A stretch of 64,000 bases of DNA, taken from the NCBI RefSeq assembly GCF_001889165.1, contig NZ_CP016020.1:1-64000 (forward strand). Reading direction: 5' to 3'. A model generated the notes under the pieces. The model worked only from the letters and a program-made list of their open reading frames with translations, ran no database searches and was not told the origin of the DNA. This document shows, one piece after another, positions 56,683 to 64,000 of this stretch (position 1 is its first letter; the number at the start of each line of letters is the position of its first letter). This DNA comes from Bacillus weihaiensis (GTDB lineage: Bacteria > Bacillota > Bacilli > Bacillales > Bacillaceae). Made by a program: the position numbers and the translations under genes.

Positions 56683-57600
56683 ATGGGAGAAAATTCATAT
56701 CAATGCATAATTGTAGGTGGAGGAATTGCTGGTCTCCAAGCAGCCATACAACTAGGTCGTTATATGCATCATGTGGTCGTCATTGATTCGGATGATGGGC
56801 GATCAAATGCATGTAGAGGGTATCATAATCTATTAGGATGGCCAAACGGTGTAAGTGGAGAAACACTTCGAAGTTTGGGGAAATCTCAAGCCATGAATGC
56901 AGGAATTGAATTTAAGAAAGATTATGTCATTCGTTTACAAAGACAAGAAGTAGGATTTGAGGTGAAGACAAAAAAAGGAGAGGAGTTAAAAACGAAAACG
57001 ATTCTTCTTTCAACCGGAATAAAAGACCACATTCCCCCTATTGAAGGAATCGCTCCTTGTTTAGGGATTTCTGTGTATGTTTGTCCAGACTGTGATGGGT
57101 ATGAGGTTCGTAACAGGAAAACAATAATATTGGGTTCAGGTAATACGGGTGCAAAAATGGCTTTGACGTTAACCTATTGGACAAACCAAATTGTTTTCGT
57201 AAACCACGAGAGAAAAAAGATTGATCATTCAATTCTCACTTCCTTAAAAGCAAAGGGAATTGAAACAATTGAAGGGGATATAGATGAAGTAATAGCTGAA
57301 GATAAAACCGAATTTAGGGGAGTTTCTTTAAAAGATGGACGAGTTATTTCAGGTGAAAAAGGCTTCATTGCATTTGGGGGAAATACTGTTCATTCAGAAT
57401 TAGCTCATGATGTTGGTGTTGAACGACTTGAGAATAAGCATGTACTTGTGGATCCGAGGACGAAGGAAACAAATATAACAAATATTTGGGCAGCAGGAGA
57501 TGTGGTTGCTCATTCAGAACAAGTGTCGATCGCAATGGCTGATGGATGTCAGGCTGCTATTTGGATTCATAAAAGACTACTTGAAATGGACAAAGGTTAA
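56683..57600 (+). CDS. Thioredoxin-reductase-like NAD(P)/FAD oxidoreductase
   Basis: A 305-residue flavoprotein. The start is the ATG at 56683, six bases after AGGCGG; an upstream frame to 56638 is not needed. FAD binding is CIIVGGGIAGLQAAIQLGR, the redox centre is YVCPDCDGYEV (two cysteines, C-P-D-C in place of the usual C-A-T-C), NADPH binding is IILGSGNTGAKMA, and the FAD closure is IWAAGDVVAHSEQ. The CPxCxGYE form belongs to TrxR-like enzymes not always acting on thioredoxin. Monocistronic; the DnaA-box cluster lies directly upstream. Confidence 0.88.
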   Translation: MGENSYQCIIVGGGIAGLQAAIQLGRYMHHVVVIDSDDGRSNACRGYHNLLGWPNGVSGETLRSLGKSQAMNAGIEFKKDYVIRLQRQEVGFEVKTKKGEELKTKTILLSTGIKDHIPPIEGIAPCLGISVYVCPDCDGYEVRNRKTIILGSGNTGAKMALTLTYWTNQIVFVNHERKKIDHSILTSLKAKGIETIEGDIDEVIAEDKTEFRGVSLKDGRVISGEKGFIAFGGNTVHSELAHDVGVERLENKHVLVDPRTKETNITNIWAAGDVVAHSEQVSIAMADGCQAAIWIHKRLLEMDKG

Positions 57601-57705
57601 AAAAAGGTGAACCTTACTTTTAATTAACTATAATGTATAGGTTTTACTTTATTTGGCGATAATGCTAGTAAATCCCCCCCTAATCTTTATATAGTTGTAT
57701 GTGAT

Positions 57706-57762
57706 GAGGAGAAGATGGCAATCGTATTTTGTATACAATTGTCCACTTCTCCTCGTTTTTTT
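57706..57762 (+). terminator. Terminator between convergent genes
   Basis: GAGGAGAAG (57706-57714) and CTTCTCCTC (57746-57754) with inner pairing, followed by GTTTTTTT. Confidence 0.8.
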
Positions 57763-57784
57763 ATAAGGAAATCGTTTGATTTAT

Positions 57785-58879
57785 CTATAGTTGAAAAACA
57801 CGTTCAATTACCCAATAACCTCCAATAATAATAATAAGCGCAGAACCATATTTCATTGAAGACGAGTAATATTTCAATTGTTGGATGCGAGCCAAAATTG
57901 GAATAAGAAGTGCAACTAAAATAATCTGAACTACTTCAATTCCTAAGTTGAAACTTAATAAAGATAAAACCAAATGACTGCTTGGAATCGTCATCTCTGA
58001 AAGAAGTCCTGCAAATCCCAACCCATGTATAAGACCAAAAGCAAATGTTAAAAGCCATCGTTTTTTAATGTTTTTTCTAAACAGATTCTCTATTGCAACG
58101 TAAACAATACTTAGTGCAATGATAGATTCTACTAAAAGAGAGGGTAGGTTAATGATATCAAGGTAGCCTAATGTAAGTGTGATACTATGTGCTACTGTAA
58201 AGGCAGTAACGACCTTTACATAATCCTTGAACGTTTGCTTAGCTAGTAGTAAGGCAAATAAAAAGAGCAGATGGTCGTAGCCAGTCAAGATATGTTCCAT
58301 GCCTAATAGGAAAAAAGCATACCAAGCGGGTGATGATTGACTATTTGCTTCATTTTCTCCAACCTGTAGACCAAAATCTACATGGCGATTTTCACCTTTT
58401 AAAATATGCTCTGAAAACTTTCCATTTTGATTAATGGTTAATAGATGGGTATAACTTGTTTTATCATCCGTATTGTAGTACATCGTATCCATCACGCTAT
58501 ATGTTGCGTTATCTACATAAGGATATTCTTGTGTGAGAGTGACAACCTCTTTGCCGTTCTTTGTTTCAGTACGAATGATAGCTTCTGAAAGTGGTCGTTG
58601 ACTTACATCGTTTGCTTGAATTTGTACATGTTGATTAATCCATTCAGTGATACTTTCGCGGTTTTGAGTGATTTCTTCCTCTGTTAAACGCCCATCTGCA
58701 TTCTTATCAGCTGAGACATTTTCGATAACGGACATGTGATCAATTGAAAAAGAGAATTCTACTTTCTCCTCCTCTATTTTAATCGTCCCATAGCTAGCGC
58801 TTAGTGGATGAGCCCAACTAGTAGTAGGTATAAGAACGATAAAAGCTACTATGATTAAAGTTTTTAAGAATACGCGCAT
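57785..58879 (-). CDS. HupE/UreJ-family membrane protein
   Basis: A 364-residue protein with a signal peptide ending SWAHP, an extracellular domain of about 170 residues containing an EF-hand-like loop DKNADGRLTEEE (residues 58-69), and a C-terminal membrane domain of six or seven helices with GMEHILTGYDHLLFLFALLL and FGLIHGLGFAGLLSE. Histidines in these helices are typical of HupE/UreJ proteins, linked to nickel or cobalt import. No hydrogenase or urease genes are in the window. Monocistronic; the start ATG at 58879 has GGAGG upstream. Confidence 0.88.
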   Translation of the reverse strand: MRVFLKTLIIVAFIVLIPTTSWAHPLSASYGTIKIEEEKVEFSFSIDHMSVIENVSADKNADGRLTEEEITQNRESITEWINQHVQIQANDVSQRPLSEAIIRTETKNGKEVVTLTQEYPYVDNATYSVMDTMYYNTDDKTSYTHLLTINQNGKFSEHILKGENRHVDFGLQVGENEANSQSSPAWYAFFLLGMEHILTGYDHLLFLFALLLAKQTFKDYVKVVTAFTVAHSITLTLGYLDIINLPSLLVESIIALSIVYVAIENLFRKNIKKRWLLTFAFGLIHGLGFAGLLSEMTIPSSHLVLSLLSFNLGIEVVQIILVALLIPILARIQQLKYYSSSMKYGSALIIIIGGYWVIERVFQL

Positions 58880-59096
58880 TTTTTCCTCCTGATATCCGTT
58901 ATTTAGACATTTGTTTCTATTCTAAAAGAAAAATTGTGAAGAAATAAGAGGTAAATTGTAAAGAATTGTTAAGTTTTGTAAAGAAAAAACAAAAGAATCT
59001 TAACAATAAGAAAATATTTCCTTAAGAATGAGGTGATAGATTTATATATGGGTTTTTCTATTAATCTAGTTTTACCACCTAAAGGAGGAAGATGAG

Positions 59097-62000
59097 TTGA
59101 GTAAGCGTTTACGTGATAGTCGTAAAGTGTTTTCGCTAGCTATGGTTTTTGTTTTACTCGTAGGGATGCTACCCTCGGGTCTTGCAAAAAATACAGCTAG
59201 TGCAGTTGCAACGGATTTATTTATATCTGAGCATGTTGAAGGGACTAGTAATAACAAAGCAATTGAAATTTTTAATGGTACAGGTAATGAGGTAGATTTA
59301 TCAACGTATAGTTTAGAGCTTTATTCGAATGGATCTACTAGTGCAAATAACAAGATACCATTGAATGAAATGAAAGAAACACTCAGTCATAATGACGTTT
59401 TAGTTATAGCACATCCAAGTTCTTCAAAGGCTATATTGGATGTTGCTAATCAAACATCTTCTGGCATTAACTTTAATGGTGATGATGCGCTTGTTTTAAA
59501 GCATAATGAGACCATTATTGATATAGTTGGAAAAATTGGTGATAGAACAATTGACACAAAGGACAAAACGTTAGTTCGAAAAAGTAATATACAAAAAGGT
59601 AACCTAACGTACACAACAGAAGAATGGGAAGAACTTGCTACAGACACATTTAATAATTTAGGAGCTCATAAAATGGACGGCATCGCAGAGCCGACAGAAC
59701 CTGAGTTTCCAGAAGGTATCACACCGATTGCAGATGTACGAAGTGGTGGTGTGGATAAGGAAGTAGTTGTTCAAGGGATCGTGACAACGACGCCTGGTGC
59801 AAATGGTACTAAGTCTTTCTATATGCAAGATTCAACTGGCGGGTTATTAATCTATACAAATAACGTATACGATGGAGTGAAAATTGGTACAAAAGTGAAG
59901 GTAACAGGGAAAACATCTGTGTATCAAGGTAAATTCCAAATTGTACCCTCATCACCAGCTGAAGTAATTGATGCTGAAGGGAAATCCCCTACAGCAAAAA
60001 CGCTTGCAATTAATGAAGTAAATGAGTCAGTTGAGGGACAGGTTGTTAAACTGGAAAATGTAACGTTAAAAGAATTGACTTCAGATACATTCAAAAATGC
60101 AAATATGGTTGTTTCACAAGGAGAAATGGATTTAACAGTAAGACTCGATAGTCGTACAGGCTTCGATTCTACAACTATTGCAGCTGCTGAAAATGATACG
60201 GTAGATGTAGTCGGTGTTGTTGAAGATCGAAATAATAATGTCTATCAAATTCTATTGCGTAACCCAGATGATTTAGTGAAGAAAGAAGAAACACCAGAGA
60301 ATTCCGACCAACTTTCCATTCAAGAAGCTAGAGGGAAAGCGGAAGCAACAGAAGTAGCAATTAAAGGTGTTGTCACATTTGTAGAATCATCAACAGTTAT
60401 GTATATTCAAGATTCTACAGGTGCGGTTAAGATTGATACATTTGGTAAGAATGTTGATTTAACTAAATACACAACTGGTGACATGGTTTCACTAACTGGA
60501 AATGTGAGTACGTTCAGAAGTGAGAAACAGGTAACAGTTGAAGCGAATGAAAATATTACGTTAAATGGGCAGAACCAAGCTTTACCAGCTCCTAAAGTGA
60601 TCACATTTGATCAGTTAAATGATGTTCAAGGTCAGCTAGTGAAAATTGAAAAGGCTGAAATTGTAAATACCGATAATCAATATAATATTGTTATAAAAGA
60701 TAAAAATGGCACTTCAACTAATTTATATATTTCAAAAGCTAAGAATTTTAACAAAGCTACGGATGTTACAAAGGGGCAATTTTTAGATATTATCGGAGTA
60801 GCAGCAATCTTTGATACGGTACAAATTAAATTGAGAGATGGTTCAGATTTAGCACAGGTAGAAGCTCCTGTTGATGCTAAATTGCCTTTAATTTATAATG
60901 TTAAACCATCTAAAATGGAATCAATTCTAGATAAGAAGCCTATTATCTCAGGTAAGCTAGAAGCAGCAGACAGTGACTTAAATATGAACACATTTAAGTT
61001 GGTAGTTGACGGTGAAGATGTAACATCTAAAACAACCTTCGATAAAAATGGTTTTACGTTCACTCCTGAAACAGAAATAGCAATTGGCGAGCATTCAATT
61101 GTCGTCGAAATTAGTGATGTAATCGGTGCGAAAAATGTATACACTTCTTACTTCTTTGTTCAAAAAGATGTACAAGATGAGGATTATAATTATTACTTTG
61201 GTGTACCACATGCTCATACTAGCTTCTCGGATGGAAAGGGAACACCATCAGATGCTTTCCAAATGGCCTATGAAAATGATTTAGATTACTTAATCGTAAC
61301 GGATCACAGTAACTCACTTACTGGTGGAGAGTATAACAAGGACTCAAAGGAATACTCTGAAAAAGAAGGTTCTGAATGGGAACAAACAAGAAAGATGGCA
61401 GAGGAATTTAACGCTAAATACGATGATTTCTTGGCTGTACGTGGATTTGAAATGACATTTTCAGATATTGGACATTCAAATGTCATCAATTCTGAAAAGT
61501 ATGTAAGCAGAACAGAAATGAAGCTCCTTGATGAATATTATGATTGGCTAACAACTGAGGAAAATGCAGTTGCTGCATTTAACCATCCAACTTGGCCAGA
61601 TAATTCATTCAATGATCTTGCATATGATCCACGTGTAGATCACATGATGGCGATGCTTGAGGTTGGAAATGGTGCACCTCCATACAGCTATGCAAGAGCT
61701 GAAGAACATTTCTTTAAAGCGATGGACAATGGCTGGCATGTTGGGGCAATTAATGGACAAGATAATCACTCAGCAAACTGGGGCGTTCCTGATAACCTAA
61801 CAGCTGTTGTGGCAGAAGATTTAACAAATGAAGCATTTATTGAAGCGTTAAAAAACAGAAGAGTGTATTCGACAGAAGCTCGTGACACAGAATTAAAGGT
61901 GAAAGCAAACGGGCAATGGATGGGTAGTACACTAGCGATTAAAGATGGTTCAGAGTTAAATTTCGATATCAATGTAAAAGATCAAAACGATCCAATTCAA

Positions 62001-64000
62001 GAGATTCAAATTATCACGAACGGTGGAGAAATACTAGAGTCAAAAAAGGTGGCGGATTTAACTGAAGTCACTTGGAGTCCAACTATTCAAGATGGTAATG
62101 GAGCGAATTGGTACGTTGTAAAGGTTATCCATAAAGGGGATAAGTGGACAACAGCAAGTGCTATTTACACAACTGGTGGAGAGATGGATGTTAAGCTTAC
62201 GAACTTAAAAATCAATCCTGATCCAAGTGTTCCAGGAACAACTACAGAGCTTTCAGCAACTGTAAGTAACATGGGAGTACGCTCTGTTGAAGACTTAGAA
62301 GTGAAATTCTATCATTCTAGTGTTTCAGAGGAAAATCTTATTTCAGCTGCAACTATTTCATATATTGGACCGGGTAAAACAGGCCAGGCGAATGCTAACT
62401 GGATTCCAACTGCTTCAGGACAAGAAAAAATTATTGCAGTACTGACAGAAATTCCAGACGTCACAACAGTAACAAAGATAGAAAAAAATACGAAAGTGGT
62501 TGAAGCAATCAATAAGAAAGTCCTTATTGATCAGGCTCATGGAAATGCAGATGTACCTGGTTCAATGGGCAACTTCATGGAACTCCTTCGTCGTAACGGA
62601 TACGAAGCTGTTCTCAATACAAAAACACTTTCACAGGAAGTATTAGCAAACTATGATGTACTTGTTGTTAATGCACCTACTGAAAGTAGTGCTTTTACAA
62701 AGGAAGAGAATAAAGCGGTTAGTGATTGGGTAAAAGCTGGAGGCTCATTAATGCTTTCTGGTAAATCTAATTATAGCTATAATTCTGCAGTAGTGAATCC
62801 AGTACTTGCAGAAATGAATTCTGGAATTCGTATGAACAATGACAATGTGTATGAACCAAACACATCTGATAAATTTAGTGGTGGTATGAAATGGTCAGTT
62901 TATGCCTACACAATGCCTGAAACGAAGTCTGGATTAAATGATAATTTACAAGCAATTCGTTATTTTTCAGGTGCATCTTTAGTGGATGAGAACCTAAAGG
63001 CATTAACAAACGAAGACGAAACCGGCTTAGAAATTCTAGTTGCAGGTAATGAATCTTCTTATAACTTTAATGTATCTGAAGGATATCATACTTATAATCC
63101 TGCAATTGGTGGCGAAAATGATCCAAATCAAACATCAGGTAAAGATGGGGAAAATATTCCTTTAATCGCTAAAGAGTATATTGGTGAAGGTCGAATTCTT
63201 GTATCTGGTAGACATTTTTATTCTGATTTCGAAATTACAAACGATGTAAGTAATACAGCATTTACATTACGTGTTATGGATTGGTTAGCAAATTATGACC
63301 GTATAAAAGACATAAAAGAGGTTAGAGAGACAGCAGAAGAAGGTGATATTGTAACTGTTCAAGGTACTGTTACTGCACCAACTGATGAGTTCTTTGACAC
63401 GATTTATATTCAAGATGAGACAGGTGGTATTTCTCTATTTGGAACACAAGGAATGAGTTTACCTGAAGGAACAGTCGTGATCGCAACAGGTGGATTTACT
63501 ACGTTCGAAGGCGAAAAAGAGTTAATGTATGAGAACTTTGGTTATGAGATCTTAAAAGTGGGACCTGGTGAAAAGGTTAAAGCTAAGCAAGTGATTTCAA
63601 CTGAGGTTCAAGAAGGAACGTTTAACGGACAATTAGTCAACCTTACCGGTAGGATTAAAGAAATGAATAATGAAGGTAGCTACATGATTGTTTCAGACTG
63701 CCATGGAGATGCTTATATTCATACAGATGGATATTTGCCACTTGGTGTAGATCGTTTTAAAGAAGGCGATCAAATTGATGTAAAAGGTATCGCATCCTCA
63801 GGTGCTTCCGGAAATCGTATTAGAGTTCGCTTTACAACAGACTTAGCACTAAATACAGATACGTTAGAATGTGAAACCCCAGGCGAGGGCGATGGTAATG
63901 ACCCAGGAGAGGATACTGAAACCCCAGGCGAAGGCGATGGTAATGACCCAGGAGAAGATACCGAAACCCCAGGCGAGGGCGATGGTAATGATCCAGGAGA
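59097..64000 (+). CDS. Giant secreted protein with lamin-tail, OB-fold and PHP metallohydrolase regions (partial)
   Basis: One frame stays open from the TTG at 59097 (after AAAGGAGG) to the window end, over 1,630 residues. A signal peptide (residues about 10-38) is followed by a lamin-tail-like domain (LFISEHVEGTSNNKAIEIFN), two OB-fold-like modules (VVVQGIVTTTPGANGTKSFY; VAIKGVVTFVESSTVMYIQD), and a PHP domain near residues 700-925 with VPHAHTSFSDGKG, YLIVTDHSNS, AFNHPTWPDN and GQDNHSANW as metal-ligand motifs of the CehA/McbA type. A CARDB-like region, a DUF4350-like region (KVLIDQAHGN near 62515), a third OB module (VTVQGTVTAPTDEFFDTIYI) and a 15-residue repeat follow. It is probably an extracellular phosphoesterase or nuclease-associated protein; a wall anchor is expected beyond the edge. 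No frameshift seen. Confidence 0.88.
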   Translation, partial: MSKRLRDSRKVFSLAMVFVLLVGMLPSGLAKNTASAVATDLFISEHVEGTSNNKAIEIFNGTGNEVDLSTYSLELYSNGSTSANNKIPLNEMKETLSHNDVLVIAHPSSSKAILDVANQTSSGINFNGDDALVLKHNETIIDIVGKIGDRTIDTKDKTLVRKSNIQKGNLTYTTEEWEELATDTFNNLGAHKMDGIAEPTEPEFPEGITPIADVRSGGVDKEVVVQGIVTTTPGANGTKSFYMQDSTGGLLIYTNNVYDGVKIGTKVKVTGKTSVYQGKFQIVPSSPAEVIDAEGKSPTAKTLAINEVNESVEGQVVKLENVTLKELTSDTFKNANMVVSQGEMDLTVRLDSRTGFDSTTIAAAENDTVDVVGVVEDRNNNVYQILLRNPDDLVKKEETPENSDQLSIQEARGKAEATEVAIKGVVTFVESSTVMYIQDSTGAVKIDTFGKNVDLTKYTTGDMVSLTGNVSTFRSEKQVTVEANENITLNGQNQALPAPKVITFDQLNDVQGQLVKIEKAEIVNTDNQYNIVIKDKNGTSTNLYISKAKNFNKATDVTKGQFLDIIGVAAIFDTVQIKLRDGSDLAQVEAPVDAKLPLIYNVKPSKMESILDKKPIISGKLEAADSDLNMNTFKLVVDGEDVTSKTTFDKNGFTFTPETEIAIGEHSIVVEISDVIGAKNVYTSYFFVQKDVQDEDYNYYFGVPHAHTSFSDGKGTPSDAFQMAYENDLDYLIVTDHSNSLTGGEYNKDSKEYSEKEGSEWEQTRKMAEEFNAKYDDFLAVRGFEMTFSDIGHSNVINSEKYVSRTEMKLLDEYYDWLTTEENAVAAFNHPTWPDNSFNDLAYDPRVDHMMAMLEVGNGAPPYSYARAEEHFFKAMDNGWHVGAINGQDNHSANWGVPDNLTAVVAEDLTNEAFIEALKNRRVYSTEARDTELKVKANGQWMGSTLAIKDGSELNFDINVKDQNDPIQEIQIITNGGEILESKKVADLTEVTWSPTIQDGNGANWYVVKVIHKGDKWTTASAIYTTGGEMDVKLTNLKINPDPSVPGTTTELSATVSNMGVRSVEDLEVKFYHSSVSEENLISAATISYIGPGKTGQANANWIPTASGQEKIIAVLTEIPDVTTVTKIEKNTKVVEAINKKVLIDQAHGNADVPGSMGNFMELLRRNGYEAVLNTKTLSQEVLANYDVLVVNAPTESSAFTKEENKAVSDWVKAGGSLMLSGKSNYSYNSAVVNPVLAEMNSGIRMNNDNVYEPNTSDKFSGGMKWSVYAYTMPETKSGLNDNLQAIRYFSGASLVDENLKALTNEDETGLEILVAGNESSYNFNVSEGYHTYNPAIGGENDPNQTSGKDGENIPLIAKEYIGEGRILVSGRHFYSDFEITNDVSNTAFTLRVMDWLANYDRIKDIKEVRETAEEGDIVTVQGTVTAPTDEFFDTIYIQDETGGISLFGTQGMSLPEGTVVIATGGFTTFEGEKELMYENFGYEILKVGPGEKVKAKQVISTEVQEGTFNGQLVNLTGRIKEMNNEGSYMIVSDCHGDAYIHTDGYLPLGVDRFKEGDQIDVKGIASSGASGNRIRVRFTTDLALNTDTLECETPGEGDGNDPGEDTETPGEGDGNDPGEDTETPGEGDGNDPG
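63871..64000 (+). repeat. 45-bp tandem repeat in the tail of the giant protein
   Basis: Nearly three copies of a 45-base unit encoding ETPGEGDGNDPGEDT run to the window edge. The low-complexity acidic tail is of the type that spans the cell wall. Copies differ only at one or two bases, so recent expansion is likely. Confidence 0.9.

Noticed and set aside
1-64000. tRNA or rRNA genes, insertion sequences and prophage
   Set aside because: I saw no cloverleaf or rRNA-like sequence, no transposase motif and no phage structural gene in any part read.

Overview
The window is AT-rich DNA from a low-GC Gram-positive bacterium, almost certainly a member of the Bacillaceae. The evidence is the gene content: a Yuk/Yue-type ESX (type VIIb) secretion locus, trePAR, qoxABCD, liaFSR with a PspA-like protein, nfrA, niaP, a Spo0E-family phosphatase, and strong GGAGG ribosome binding sites with frequent TTG/GTG starts. 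I cannot name the species.

Region 0.5-12.5 kb holds the type VII secretion system in the order esxA (yukE), yukD, essB (yukC), essC (yukBA), esaA (yueB), essA (yueC). YwqH- and YwqI-like secretion partner genes, an unknown small gene and a small membrane gene follow. As given, the six secretion genes carry about twenty frameshifts, concentrated before 5.2 kb. I see none in the protein genes of the following 53 kb. The encoded sequence is otherwise well conserved, and several shifts fall in A-runs, so sequencing error or very recent decay are both possible.

Region 12.7-22.8 kb (minus strand) has a chemoreceptor, isoaspartyl dipeptidase, peptidase T, a microbial rhodopsin of the Anabaena-sensory-rhodopsin type, and the trehalose operon treP-treA-treR with its promoter and two operators. 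Region 22.9-35.6 kb is a mixed metabolic stretch: a HEAT-like protein, an EamA exporter, a split ThrE exporter, purU, a berberine-bridge-type flavoenzyme, a HemD-like protein, a PadR/DUF1700/DUF4097 operon and a Rieske flavoprotein. Three arrays of a 21-bp repeat with the core ATCGCGGATAG lie between genes at 21.0, 25.5 and 30.0 kb.

Region 36.0-44.6 kb holds the Lia envelope-stress module, an RsbR-like STAS protein, a repeat-rich gap containing a wrecked ABC-F gene, and topoisomerase III. Region 45.0-58.9 kb holds the quinol oxidase operon, a niacin permease, nfrA, an orphan ABC permease pair, a Spo0E-like gene, acetyltransferase, dehydrogenase and flavin reductase genes, a HupE-like protein, and a cluster of four DnaA boxes at 56.4-56.56 kb. 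From 59.1 kb to the window end runs one very large secreted protein with lamin-tail, OB-fold and PHP metallohydrolase regions and a repetitive acidic tail; it continues past the window.

The most unusual items are the ASR-like rhodopsin, the 21-bp arrays with a shared upstream leader, the DnaA-box cluster, the type VII partner genes without a toxin, and the giant PHP surface protein.
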